Positions 17,796-26,735 are shown, numbered from the stretch's first letter. The stretch is 64,000 bases of DNA from Massilia sp. WG5 (GCF_001412595.2 NZ_CP012640.2:1178001-1242000), one strand, 5' to 3'. Notes: a model not told the origin generated them from the letters alone. Numbers and translations are program-made.

Positions 17796-18607
17796 TCCCA
17801 CCAGTCCCACAGTTTGCTGACAGCGTAGACGGCCGCCACGCCGGCAAGCAAAGGTGCACCGACTGTCGCCAGCGCGCCCGCACCGGCCGCGCCCACGAGC
17901 GTGGCCGCCGATGCGCCGCCGTAGGTGGCTGCCACGCTTGCCGCAGCTCCACCGCCCAGCGAACTCACCACGCCGCGCGCAACACTCGAGCTTGCGGCGG
18001 CGCCGACACTGTGCGCCAGCCCTGCCCCGAGGGCCGGCGCGACCGGTGCGAGCACAGCCGAACCGCCTTGGCCCAGCAAGATGGACGACAGGGCATCTAC
18101 CGCGCGCCCGAGGGTCGCCGACGAGGTCGACGAACCCAGGCGGCGCAAGGCGTCCGCCAGGTAGCGCGAAGCCTGCGGATTGCCCCTCAGGTAGGCCATG
18201 GCGCCGGCACTGAACAGCGGTGTCGTTACTTTCCTGACCTGCGGACTCGTGTGCGCTCCCTCGATACACCAGTTCACAAAATGCTCGCAATTGTTCAGCA
18301 GCAGGCTGTACCAGTCTTCCCCCAGCCGCTGGCAGGCACGGTCGACACTGGCCTCCCTGCCATATTTACGGTCGGGATGGCGCACGAGCTTGATCTCGTT
18401 ACCGCAGGCGAATTCGTCGAGCGTAGCGAACTCGACCGCTCCCGACTGCATGCTCCGGGCGAAGCCGGAATAATGGATGACCAGCCCATTGCCGACATAC
18501 AGTCCGTGATGGGAATAACCCAGGCGCGGCGACGACAGATGGTCGCCGCTCGCGAAATCGCGGGAAGAAGAAGTGGGCGTTTCGTCGAAGGATAAAGATA
18601 GCCACAT
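17792..18607 (-). CDS. LRAT/PLAAT-like (NlpC/P60-superfamily) protein with hydrophobic tail
   Basis: A 271-residue protein. The N-terminal part (about 15-125) matches the lecithin:retinol acyltransferase fold: GDHLSS at 21, SHHGLYVGNGLVIHYSG with His34 and His45, and NNCEHFVNWCIEG with Cys107, the order and spacing of the His-His-Cys catalytic triad in PLAAT/LRAT enzymes. Those act as phospholipid acyltransferases or phospholipases A1/A2. The second half (about 140-265) is Gly/Ala/Val/Ser-rich, with several hydrophobic stretches that could insert in membrane, and ends with the aromatic SKLWDWWD. No signal peptide is seen. The gene converges with the PAS-LuxR gene (4-bp overlap). The biological role is unknown; an effector or lipid-remodelling enzyme is possible. 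Confidence 0.78.
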   Translation of the reverse strand: MWLSLSFDETPTSSSRDFASGDHLSSPRLGYSHHGLYVGNGLVIHYSGFARSMQSGAVEFATLDEFACGNEIKLVRHPDRKYGREASVDRACQRLGEDWYSLLLNNCEHFVNWCIEGAHTSPQVRKVTTPLFSAGAMAYLRGNPQASRYLADALRRLGSSTSSATLGRAVDALSSILLGQGGSAVLAPVAPALGAGLAHSVGAAASSSVARGVVSSLGGGAAASVAATYGGASAATLVGAAGAGALATVGAPLLAGVAAVYAVSKLWDWWD

Positions 18608-18708
18608 GCTGGATGTCTCCGTTGAACTTCAGGCAAAACATCAGCTTAGCGAAATCATTTCCTCATGGCAACTAAATGTTCAACATCCCTTCATCCCGGT
18701 CAAGCTGC

Positions 18709-19140
18709 TCATGCCGCCGGCAGCGCGCTCCTGAGATGCGCCGGCAGCGGCACCGACTTCTCGGCCTTGAAATCGATCCACACCACCTTGCCGCCGCCTT
18801 CCGCGTAGACGACGTCGGCCTTGCCGTCGGCGTCCACCAGGCTGATCTCGTGCGTGACCTCGAAGCTGGAGCGGCCCGGCGCGCCGGCATAGGTGCGCAC
18901 TTCGATCTCTCCCGGGTACTTCAGCTGCTTGAGGAAGGTGCAGTAGGCGGTGACGATCACCGGTCCCTCGCCCTGCATGCTGAACTCGCCCGCCACCTCT
19001 TCCAGGAAGCAGATGCGGCCGCTTTCCATGTAGCGGAAATAGACGGTGTTGTTGACGTGACCCAGCACGTCCATGTCGCCCCAGCGGATCGCCTGGCGCA
19101 TGGTGTGCATTAATTTGCGGGTGGACTTCTCGTTGCTCAT
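18709..19140 (-). CDS. Hotdog-fold acyl-CoA thioesterase (YbgC/4HBT family)
   Basis: A 143-residue single hotdog-fold thioesterase. The active-site region RWGDMDVLGHVNNTVYFRYMESGR contains the Asp (D in GDMDVLGHVNN) of the 4-hydroxybenzoyl-CoA thioesterase/YbgC group. These enzymes hydrolyse short-chain or aromatic acyl-CoA esters. I chose the ATG at 19140 (MSNEKSTR), which has AGGCAAGA just upstream; an in-frame ATG at 19170 adds 10 residues. It is third in a minus-strand run after an SDR and an alpha/beta hydrolase gene (39 bp gap), a set that suggests acyl-CoA or ester catabolism. Confidence 0.87.
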   Translation of the reverse strand: MSNEKSTRKLMHTMRQAIRWGDMDVLGHVNNTVYFRYMESGRICFLEEVAGEFSMQGEGPVIVTAYCTFLKQLKYPGEIEVRTYAGAPGRSSFEVTHEISLVDADGKADVVYAEGGGKVVWIDFKAEKSVPLPAHLRSALPAA

Positions 19141-19179
19141 TCTTGCCTGACGTTTTGGAAAAGCAGGCATTGTAGTGCC

Positions 19180-19938
19180 TCAGCAGGGAGCCTGTCCCCG
19201 CACGATTCGGCCGACGATGCCGCAAAAGGCCGCCGGATCCTCCAGCATCATCATGTGTCCGGCGCCCGGCTGCACCAGGCTTCCCTGGGCCAGCGCCAGC
19301 ACCCATTCGGGGATGTCCCAGCCGGCGGCCGAGAGTTCGCCGCCCAGCAGCCACAGCGGCACGCCGCTGCCGAGCACGTGTCGCACGCCATCCAGGTAGG
19401 CCGGCTGTCCGGTCACCTCCACCACCGAACGCGCCATCGCCTGGATGGTTTCGAAAGGCTGGTTGGACAGGATCGCGCGTGCCCAGGCGATGCGCTGGTC
19501 GCTGGCTTCGATGCCGGTCCGCTCCAGCCAGGCGGCCGGATCGTCTTCCATGGCGCCGTATTCGGCCGCCCAGTCGGCGTCAAGCATGGCGGCGATGCGC
19601 GAACACCAGTATGCATCCTTCAGCGTGAAATTGCCTTCCACGCTGATCAGGCCCGCTACCCGCTCCGGCGCCTGGCGGGCAGCCAGCATCATCACGGCGC
19701 CGCCGACGCTGTGGCCGAGCAGCCAGGCCGGCCGCTCCACTTCCTCGCGCAGGATGCGCACCAGCTCGCAGGCCTGGGCCTGCAGATCGATGCCGCGGTC
19801 GATACTGCGATTGCCGCCGTAGCCGAGCAGGTCGGGCGTGCGCACGTCGAGATCCGGCAGCAGGGCCTGCGGGTCGTAGTAAGCGCTGGAACCCAGCAGG
19901 CCATGGACCATGACCAGTGTGCGCATTGCGCCCTTCAC
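19180..19938 (-). CDS. Alpha/beta hydrolase
   Basis: A 252-residue alpha/beta-fold hydrolase with VMVHGLLGSSAYY (oxyanion region), nucleophile elbow GHSVGG (Ser near residue 96) and the final GAGHMMMLEDPAAF with the catalytic His. Its ATG overlaps the stop of the upstream SDR gene by 4 bp (ATGA), so the two proteins are probably made together. Substrate unknown. Family relatives hydrolyse esters, epoxides or haloalkanes, and the sequence does not distinguish among them. Confidence 0.86.
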   Translation of the reverse strand: MKGAMRTLVMVHGLLGSSAYYDPQALLPDLDVRTPDLLGYGGNRSIDRGIDLQAQACELVRILREEVERPAWLLGHSVGGAVMMLAARQAPERVAGLISVEGNFTLKDAYWCSRIAAMLDADWAAEYGAMEDDPAAWLERTGIEASDQRIAWARAILSNQPFETIQAMARSVVEVTGQPAYLDGVRHVLGSGVPLWLLGGELSAAGWDIPEWVLALAQGSLVQPGAGHMMMLEDPAAFCGIVGRIVRGQAPC

Positions 19939-20711
19939 TGCGCCGTCATGCCGTCGTCAGCCGTGATGATGGCGCCGTTGATGAAGTGGGCTTCCTCGGC
20001 GGCCAGCAGCAGCAGCAGGCCATCGAGATCTTCCGGCCGGCCGGTGCGGCGGCGCGGCAGCATCTCGATCAGCTTTTTTCCCTGCTCGGTGTCGAAGTAA
20101 TCCTCGTTCATCTCGGTGGCGATGTAGCCGGGGCAGATCGCGTTGACGTTGATGCCGTAGCGGCCCCATTCGACCGCCATCGCCTTGGTCATCTGCACCA
20201 CGCCGGCCTTGCTCATGCAGTAGACGCCGATCTGCGGCAGCACGCGCAAGCCCGCCACCGAGGCGATGTTGACGATCCTGTGCTGCTTCTTGGGGTCGCC
20301 CTTGGCGCGCTGGATCATGCGCTTGGCGGTCTGCTGGGCCATGAAGAAGGCGCCGCGCAGGTTGGTGTCCATGATGTAGCCGTAGTCGTCCTCGGTCACG
20401 TCCAGCAGGCGCTGGGTGGTCGACACGCCGGAATTGTTCACCAGGATGTCGATCGGGCCCGCCTCGGTCTCGGCGTGGGCGATCGCCGACTTGATGCTGG
20501 CGAGGTCGGTGACGTCCAGCGCCACCACGTGGGCGGCGCCGCCGTCCGCCTCGATCTCGGCGCGCAGCTCCTTCAGGCGCTCGATGCGGCGCGAAGCCAG
20601 CACCACCTGCGCCCCGGCCCCGGCCAGGGCCTTCGCGAAGCGCGCCCCCAGCCCGCTGGAAGCGCCCGTCACCATTGCGATCTTTCCTTCGAAATTGACT
20701 TCAATGCCCAC
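19935..20711 (-). CDS. Short-chain dehydrogenase/reductase
   Basis: A 258-residue classical SDR. It has TGASSGLGARFAKAL near residue 15, NNSGVS near 94, the catalytic IASVAGLRVLPQIGVYCMSKAG (Ser, Tyr, Lys) and CPGYIATEMN. The C-terminal FINGAIITADDGMTAQ is typical of SDRs acting on 3-oxoacyl or small hydroxy substrates. It is the first gene of a three-gene run (SDR, hydrolase, thioesterase) and is divergent from the etfD gene across 188 bp, so both might respond to fatty-acid-type growth. Cofactor is probably NADP(H) from the Arg pair (SRRIERL) after strand 2. Confidence 0.88.
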   Translation of the reverse strand: MGIEVNFEGKIAMVTGASSGLGARFAKALAGAGAQVVLASRRIERLKELRAEIEADGGAAHVVALDVTDLASIKSAIAHAETEAGPIDILVNNSGVSTTQRLLDVTEDDYGYIMDTNLRGAFFMAQQTAKRMIQRAKGDPKKQHRIVNIASVAGLRVLPQIGVYCMSKAGVVQMTKAMAVEWGRYGINVNAICPGYIATEMNEDYFDTEQGKKLIEMLPRRRTGRPEDLDGLLLLLAAEEAHFINGAIITADDGMTAQ

Positions 20712-20899
20712 TTTCCGCTCCTGTTCCCAAGCACCACCGAACTATATTCTGTTGCGACGACATAATCATTACATACTTCACCTAATTCGCCGCGTTTAGA
20801 TTGCTGCATCTAATATCTGCCCTACAATACCCCCCTGCGTTGCAATCATGAGCAAAAAAGTGCACACTCGTGCTTAAATTTTTCATACACCTATAAGAC

Positions 20900-22576
20900 A
20901 TGACTCAGCCCAACAACCTCATCGAACAATACGGTCCGCGCGAAGCGATGGAATACGACGTCGTCATCGTCGGCGGCGGCCCTGCCGGTCTCTCGGCGGC
21001 AATCCGCCTGAAGCAGCTGGCATCGGAACAGGGCCGCGAGGTGTCCGTCTGCGTGCTCGAAAAAGGCGGCGAGGTGGGTGCGCACATCCTGTCGGGCGCG
21101 GTCATGGACCCGCGTGCGCTGAACGAACTCTTCCCGAACTGGAAGGAACTCGGCGCCCCGCTGAACACCGCCGTCACCGAAGACCGCGTGCTGTTCCTGA
21201 CCGAGACCAAATCCTACGCCACCCCGTCCTTCATGGTGCCGAAGGCCCTGACCAACCACGGCAACTACGTGATTTCGCTGGGTAATGTGACGCGCTGGCT
21301 GGGCCAGCAGGCGGAAAGCCTGGGCGTCGAGATCTTCCCGGGCTTCCCGGCCGCCGAGGTGCTGTACAACGAGGACGGCTCGGTCAAGGGCGTCGCCACC
21401 GGCAACATGGGCGTCAAGCGCGATGGCGAACCCGGCCCGGATTTCCAGCTCGGGATGGAACTGCACGCGAAGTACACGCTGTTCGCGGAAGGCTCGCGCG
21501 GCCACCTGGGCCGGCAGCTGATCGCGAAATACGACCTGAACAAGGGCAAGGATCCGCAGACCTACGGCATCGGCATCAAGGAACTGTGGGAAATCGACCC
21601 GGCCAAGCACCAGCCGGGCCTGGTGATCCACAGCGCCGGCTGGCCGCTGCCCTCCGATACCTATGGCGGCTCCTTCCTGTACCACCTGGAGAACAACCAG
21701 GTCGCGGTCGGCTTCGTGGTCGGCCTGGCCTACCAGAACCCGTATCTGTCGCCGTACGAGGAATTCCAGCGTTATAAAACCCACCCGGCGATCCGCCACT
21801 TCTTCGAAGGCGGCAAGCGCATCTCCTACGGCGCGCGCGCGATCACGGCCGGTGGCCTGCAATCGCTGCCGAAGACCGTGTTCCCGGGCGGCGCCCTGAT
21901 CGGCTGCGACGCCGGCTTCCTGAACGTGTCCCGCATCAAGGGCAGCCACGCCGCGATCAAGACCGGCATGCTGGCCGCCGACGCCGCCTTTGCCGCACTG
22001 GGCGAGGGCCGCCAGCACGACGAGCTGGCGAGCTACCCGGCCGCCTTCGAGCAGTCCTGGCTGCACGAGGAACTGCACGTGGCGCGCAACTTCAAGCCGT
22101 GGATGAGCAAGGGCCTGTATCTGGGCACCATCATGACCGGCATCGACCAGATCCTGTTCAAGGGCAAGGCGCCGTGGACCCTGCACCACCAGCACGCCGA
22201 CCACGAATGCCTGCGTCCCGCCTCGGACTTCAAGCCCATCGTGTACCCGAAGCCGGACGGCAAGCTGACTTTTGACCGCCTGTCCTCGGTGTTCATCTCG
22301 AACACCAACCACGCCGAAGACCAGCCGGTGCACCTGACCCTGAAGAACCCGAACGTGCCGGTCGAGATCAACCTGGCCAAGTACGCCGGTCCGGAACAGC
22401 GCTACTGCCCGGCCGGCGTGTACGAGTTCGTGAAGACCGACGAAGGCAAGGACCGCCTGCAGATCAACGCGCAGAACTGCGTGCACTGCAAGACCTGCGA
22501 CATCAAGGATCCGACCCAGAACATCGTCTGGGTCACGCCGGAAGGCGGCGGCGGGCCGAATTACCCGAACATGTAA
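20900..22576 (+). CDS. etfD: Electron transfer flavoprotein-ubiquinone oxidoreductase
   Basis: A 558-residue membrane-associated flavoprotein that passes electrons from ETF (fatty-acid and amino-acid oxidation) to ubiquinone. The N-terminal FAD motif is VVIVGGGPAGLSAAIRL; EKGGEVGAHILSGAV and the ubiquinone-side region follow; the C-terminal 4Fe-4S cluster ligands are CPAGVYEF and NAQNCVHCKTCDIKDPTQNI, ending in the family-typical GGGGPNYPNM. The length matches the human and bacterial enzymes. No clear Shine-Dalgarno lies before the ATG at 20900; an internal ATG at codon 17 has better spacing but would remove conserved residues in some relatives. Its stop abuts the stop of the next, opposite-strand gene with no gap. 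Confidence 0.96.
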   Translation: MTQPNNLIEQYGPREAMEYDVVIVGGGPAGLSAAIRLKQLASEQGREVSVCVLEKGGEVGAHILSGAVMDPRALNELFPNWKELGAPLNTAVTEDRVLFLTETKSYATPSFMVPKALTNHGNYVISLGNVTRWLGQQAESLGVEIFPGFPAAEVLYNEDGSVKGVATGNMGVKRDGEPGPDFQLGMELHAKYTLFAEGSRGHLGRQLIAKYDLNKGKDPQTYGIGIKELWEIDPAKHQPGLVIHSAGWPLPSDTYGGSFLYHLENNQVAVGFVVGLAYQNPYLSPYEEFQRYKTHPAIRHFFEGGKRISYGARAITAGGLQSLPKTVFPGGALIGCDAGFLNVSRIKGSHAAIKTGMLAADAAFAALGEGRQHDELASYPAAFEQSWLHEELHVARNFKPWMSKGLYLGTIMTGIDQILFKGKAPWTLHHQHADHECLRPASDFKPIVYPKPDGKLTFDRLSSVFISNTNHAEDQPVHLTLKNPNVPVEINLAKYAGPEQRYCPAGVYEFVKTDEGKDRLQINAQNCVHCKTCDIKDPTQNIVWVTPEGGGGPNYPNM

Positions 22577-24718
22577 TCAGGCGATGGAGCGCAGGGCCAG
22601 CCGTTCCAGGTCCTGCGCGCTCATCGGATGCCCGAACATGTACCCCTGCGCATAATCGCAGCCGGCGTCGAGCAGCAGCCTGCGCTGCGCCGGCGCCTCC
22701 ACCCCTTCCGCCACCACCTTCAGCCCCAGCTTGTGCGCCATGGCGACGATCGCCTCGTACAGCGCCAGCTCGCCGCCCTCCCCCTCCAGCGTCTGCGCCA
22801 GCGAGGGATCGATCTTCACGAAGTCGATGTCGTAGCGCTTCAGGTAAGCCAGCGAGGCATGACCGGTGCCGAAATGGTCGAGCGCCACCTGCAGCCCGAG
22901 CATGCGGTACTGGGCCAGGCGGCCCAGCAGCGCGTCGGCGCCGCCGGCAAGCGCGCCCTCGCTGATCTCGACCACGATGCTCTGCGGCGGCAGCTTCAGT
23001 TCGCGCAGGTAGTCGAGCCATCCCTGATACTGGCCACCGTCGCGGCGGAACTGCACCGGTGACTTGTTCACGCTGACCTGGAAGTCCGGGGCGATGCTGC
23101 GCTGCCAGCGCTGGACCTGGCGCGCCGCCTCGCGGAACACCCAGTCGCCGATCTCGACGATCAGGCCATTGCTCTCGGCGAAAGGAATGAACTGGGCCGG
23201 GGCCAGCAGGCCGCGGGTCGGATGGCGCCAACGCAGCAGGGCCTCGGCCTTGTGCACGGCGCCGGTCCGCAGCGAGACGATGGGCTGGTAGAGAATTTCG
23301 AACTGGCGCCCCTCGATCGCCGCGCGCAGGTCGGACGTGATGAGCTGGCGCGCCAGCGCCGCTTCCTGGAGGTCCCGGGTGAAGTAGCTGTAGCGGTTGC
23401 GGCCGGCGTTCTTGGAGGCGTACATGGCCTGGTCGGCATGCGACAGCAGTTCCGGCAGCTCGCGCGCGTCGGCCGGATACAGGGCGATGCCGATCGAGGC
23501 CGAGACCTCGGCGCGCTCCTGGCCGATGGCCCCGGCCAGCTCGAAGGGCAGCGCCAGCGCGTCGACGATGGACTGGGCGATGCGGTCGACGCTGCCGACC
23601 CGCTCCATGCCGGCCAGGATCACCGTGAACTCGTCGCCGCCCAGGCGCGCCAGGGTATCGGTGACGCGCACGCAGGCCTTGACCCGGCGCGCGGCCTCGG
23701 CCAGCAGCGCGTCGCCGACCGCATGGCCGAGGTGGTCGTTGACTTGCTTGAAGTGGTCGAGGTCGATGTACAGCAGGGCCACGAAGTTGGCGCTGCGGTC
23801 GGCCTTGCGCATTTCCTGGGCCAGGCGGTCGCGGAACATGTGGCGGTTCGGCAGGCCGGTCAGCTCGTCGAAGTTGGCCTGGTGCCAGATCCGCTCGGCC
23901 GAGGCGCGGCTGCGCGTGATGTCGGTGACCAGGGCCAGGGTGCCGAGATAGTTGCCGGCGACGTCGAAGATCGGCGTGGTGGCGGCGCTGGTCCACAGCT
24001 CGGCGCCATCGGTGCGGATGAACTTCAGTTCGGCGCGTTCGCCGCGCGCATGCTGGCGGCGCACGTCATGGGTCTCGAAACGGGCCTTGCCCTCCTCGTC
24101 CATGAAGCGCACCAGCGGCTGCTCCAGCAGGTCCTCGATCTCGCAGCCCAGCAGCGCCGCCATTTTCGGGTTCACGAAGGTAATGAAGCCGAGCGCGTCG
24201 ATCTCCCAGATGCCCTCGTCGGCGCAGTGGACGATGCGGCGGAAGCGCTCTTCGCTGCGCTCCAGCGCGGCCAGCTTGCCGTCGACCGGCTCGACCACGA
24301 TGCGGCAGGCCTGGCCGCTGCCGTCGGCGCTGGCCAGCAGCACCACCGGTCCGGGCGCACCCTGGTCGGCGCAGGTCATCTCGATGCGCTGGCGGCGCGG
24401 CGCGCGGCTGTTGATGGCGGCCTCGAAGAAGGCGTCGAATTCCTCGCGCCAGGCGCGCCGCACGAAGTCGCGGAAGCGGTGCGCGCCGAGCGCGCCGCGC
24501 GCAACGCCGATCAGCTGCGCGCCGGCGACATTGGCCTGCAGGATGCGGCCGTCGAAGGCCACCACGAAGTAGCCGCTGGGGGCCAGCAGGTACAGTTCGT
24601 TGAAGTGCGCCTGTTCCTGCTCGTGGCGCAGCCGCTCCGGCTTGAGCCCGCTGTCGAGCTGTTGCCTGGCCAGCAGCGCCGCCGGCACGTGCACGTCCTT
24701 GTCCATCGCACCCCGCAT
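22577..24718 (-). CDS. PAS-GGDEF-EAL cyclic-di-GMP signalling protein
   Basis: A 713-residue cytosolic protein with PAS domains at about 35-150 and 152-272, a diguanylate cyclase domain (about 280-445) and an EAL domain (about 455-710). The cyclase looks active: GGDEF at 360-364 with an intact RVTD inhibitory site five residues ahead. In the EAL domain EALLRW (492-), the VNKSP Asn, EISE, FVKID and EGVE residues are present, but the metal-binding DDFGTG motif reads DHFGTGH (D614, H615), so phosphodiesterase activity is doubtful. It converges tail-to-tail with etfD without spacing, and follows the amino-acid ABC permease gene 18 bp upstream on the same strand. Confidence 0.93.
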   Translation of the reverse strand: MRGAMDKDVHVPAALLARQQLDSGLKPERLRHEQEQAHFNELYLLAPSGYFVVAFDGRILQANVAGAQLIGVARGALGAHRFRDFVRRAWREEFDAFFEAAINSRAPRRQRIEMTCADQGAPGPVVLLASADGSGQACRIVVEPVDGKLAALERSEERFRRIVHCADEGIWEIDALGFITFVNPKMAALLGCEIEDLLEQPLVRFMDEEGKARFETHDVRRQHARGERAELKFIRTDGAELWTSAATTPIFDVAGNYLGTLALVTDITRSRASAERIWHQANFDELTGLPNRHMFRDRLAQEMRKADRSANFVALLYIDLDHFKQVNDHLGHAVGDALLAEAARRVKACVRVTDTLARLGGDEFTVILAGMERVGSVDRIAQSIVDALALPFELAGAIGQERAEVSASIGIALYPADARELPELLSHADQAMYASKNAGRNRYSYFTRDLQEAALARQLITSDLRAAIEGRQFEILYQPIVSLRTGAVHKAEALLRWRHPTRGLLAPAQFIPFAESNGLIVEIGDWVFREAARQVQRWQRSIAPDFQVSVNKSPVQFRRDGGQYQGWLDYLRELKLPPQSIVVEISEGALAGGADALLGRLAQYRMLGLQVALDHFGTGHASLAYLKRYDIDFVKIDPSLAQTLEGEGGELALYEAIVAMAHKLGLKVVAEGVEAPAQRRLLLDAGCDYAQGYMFGHPMSAQDLERLALRSIA

Positions 24719-24736
24719 TGTGGTTGATGACGCGTG

Positions 24737-25402
24737 TTACTGATGAGCCCGGTTCAGGCGCCGCTCGGCACGGCGCTGCAGCCCTTCGAAGAACAGGCTC
24801 AAGACCCAGTAGATGATGGCTGCTGCAACATAAAGCGGCAATGGACGGAACGTGACGGAGATCAACTCTTTGGTCACCAGCATCAATTCGGTCATGGTGA
24901 TCACCGAGACCAGCGAGGTGTCCTTGATCAGGCTGATCAGGGTGTTGCTCATGGAGGGCACCGCCACCCGCAGCGCCTGCGGCAGCACCACGTAGCGCAG
25001 GGTCTGGCCCCAGCCGAGGCCGAGGCTGAAGGCGGCGCGCCACTGGCCCTGGGCGACCGCGTTGACCGCGCCGCGCAGGCTCTCGGACAGGTAGGCGCCC
25101 GCATTCAGCGACAGGGTCAGCACCGCGGCCGCGAGCGGCGTGAATTCGATGCCGATGCCTGGCAGGCCATAGTAGACCACGAACAGCTGCACCAGCAGCG
25201 GGGTGCCGCGGAACAGGCTGACGTAGAGCGCGGCCGGCCAGCGCAGCGGCGCCCAGGGCGCGATCCGCATCAGGGCGGTCGGCAGGCCCAGCACCAGGCC
25301 GCCGAGCATGGCGGCCAGCGCCAGCAGCAGGGTGATGCCGGCGCCGCGCAGCATCAGCGGCGCCGACTCCCGCAGCAGCGCCAGCAGGGCCTGGAAGTCC
25401 AT
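24737..25402 (-). CDS. Polar amino acid ABC transporter permease
   Basis: A 221-residue inner-membrane permease of the HisM/YecS family. It has about five TM segments, a FRGTPLLVQLFVVYYGLP motif near residue 65 and the cytoplasmic EAA-type loop (GQWRAAFSLGLGWGQTLRYVVLPQALRVAVPSM) that docks the ATPase. It lies 16 bp after the binding-protein gene, so the two are one operon. E. coli YecS (cystine) is a similar size, but the specificity here is not certain. The expected ATPase gene is absent on both sides. Confidence 0.92.
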   Translation of the reverse strand: MDFQALLALLRESAPLMLRGAGITLLLALAAMLGGLVLGLPTALMRIAPWAPLRWPAALYVSLFRGTPLLVQLFVVYYGLPGIGIEFTPLAAAVLTLSLNAGAYLSESLRGAVNAVAQGQWRAAFSLGLGWGQTLRYVVLPQALRVAVPSMSNTLISLIKDTSLVSVITMTELMLVTKELISVTFRPLPLYVAAAIIYWVLSLFFEGLQRRAERRLNRAHQ

Positions 25403-25418
25403 CGAAATCAGGCTTGCT

Positions 25419-26243
25419 TCATTGCGGCGGGCGGGTGGCGTCGATGCCGAACCATTTCATCGACGCCGCCTTCAGGCTGCCATCGGCGCGCAGCGCCTCG
25501 AGCGCCTTGTCGACCGCGGCGCGGAATCGGGGATTGCCCTTCCGCAGGGCGATGCCGGTGCGCTCGACCGCGCCCACGCGTGCCCCGGCGCGGATCGGCA
25601 GCTGCGAGGATTTCAGCAGCCAGGCCACCATCAGGCTGTCGTTCAGGGCCGCGTCGACGCGCCCGAAGGCCAGATCCTGCAGGTTTTCCGGCGCCGCCGG
25701 ATAGCTCTTCACGTCGATGCCGGGCATGGACCTGGCCTGCTGCTCGAACACGCTGCCCTGCCCGACCCCGAGCTTCCTGCCCTTCAGGTCTTCCAGCTTG
25801 TTGTACTCGATGCGCTCGTTGCGGCGCACGATCAGCTGCGGGGTCGAATAGGTGTACGCCTGCGAGAAATCGAAGGCCTGCTCGCGCTTCGGGGTGATGT
25901 TCACCTGGCTGATGATCACGTCGTACTTGCCGGCGCCCAGGCCAGCCAGGATGGAGGGCCATTCGGTGGTCACGAATTCCGGCTTCAGGCCGAGCCTGGC
26001 GGCCACCAGGCGGGCGACGTCCACGTCGTAGCCGGTCAGCTGGCCGGTCTTCGCATCCTTGAAATTGAATGGCGGATAAGTCCCCTCGAGGGCAATGCGC
26101 AGCGTGCCGCGCGCCTTGACGGTGTCGAGCAGATCGGCGGCGTGGACAGGCAGCGCGAGCGCGGCCACGGCCAGCGCCAGGCCGCTCGCGATGGCCTTCG
26201 CCATCGCCTTCCTGCGGAATTTGATCGGGGAACCCATTGGCAT
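25419..26243 (-). CDS. Amino acid ABC transporter periplasmic binding protein
   Basis: A 274-residue type-II periplasmic binding protein (FliY/TcyJ-like). A signal peptide ends near ALPVHAAD. The mature N-terminus reads LLDTVKARGTLRIALEGTYPPFNFKDAKTGQLTGYDVDVARLV, the SBP_bac_3 signature with the family's aromatic and Asp ligand-contact residues. The probable start is the ATG at 26243, or at 26204 (MAKAIASG), which would give a shorter leader. It precedes the permease gene. The mature protein resembles cystine or polar amino acid binders; the ligand cannot be fixed. Confidence 0.9.
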   Translation of the reverse strand: MPMGSPIKFRRKAMAKAIASGLALAVAALALPVHAADLLDTVKARGTLRIALEGTYPPFNFKDAKTGQLTGYDVDVARLVAARLGLKPEFVTTEWPSILAGLGAGKYDVIISQVNITPKREQAFDFSQAYTYSTPQLIVRRNERIEYNKLEDLKGRKLGVGQGSVFEQQARSMPGIDVKSYPAAPENLQDLAFGRVDAALNDSLMVAWLLKSSQLPIRAGARVGAVERTGIALRKGNPRFRAAVDKALEALRADGSLKAASMKWFGIDATRPPQ

Positions 26244-26321
26244 CGCATCGCACTCCCATCAAGCAGTAGAGCCTGATTTATAACCGAAAACGCAATGATG
26301 CGAAAAGGAATTATCCGTCAG

Positions 26322-26735
26322 TCAGTATAGCCTGCGGCTATGCTTGAAATTGTGGCCGGTGACGATCAGGGTGCTCTCGACCAGGGTGGACAGGCCCAGC
26401 AGCAGCTGGACCAGCCGGTCCTCCGGCAGTATCCAGACCTGCCCGGCCGGCTGCTCGGCCCCGGTGGCGGCCATGATCAGGGGCGCGATCCAGCCCGCGT
26501 CCGGCTCGACGTCCAGCAGGATGGCGTCGCCGGTGGTCTGCAGGTAGATATCGCCGCCTGGCGCCAGGGTGAAGCGCACCCCGACCCCGGTCTCCTGCGG
26601 CCGGATCATCTCCTGCATGGTGCGGTTGTGCTCATCGATCCAGAGCTCGACGTCCTGCGGGGTTTCCAGCGGGGTCCAGGGCACCGGACGGAAACGGGGG
26701 CGCTCGGCGCTGTCCTTGGTCGAATCTTGGCTCAT
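26322..26735 (-). CDS. Uncharacterised 137-residue protein
   Basis: Starts MSQDSTKDSAERPRFRPVPW and continues with a region that looks like alternating strands and helices (VRFTLAPGGDIYLQTTGDAILLDVEPDAG). No signal peptide, TM helix or motif that I recognise. It is followed by the ABC binding-protein gene 78 bp downstream and preceded by the phosphoesterase gene, all on the minus strand. Good coding composition supports a real gene. Function unknown. Confidence 0.7.
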   Translation of the reverse strand: MSQDSTKDSAERPRFRPVPWTPLETPQDVELWIDEHNRTMQEMIRPQETGVGVRFTLAPGGDIYLQTTGDAILLDVEPDAGWIAPLIMAATGAEQPAGQVWILPEDRLVQLLLGLSTLVESTLIVTGHNFKHSRRLY

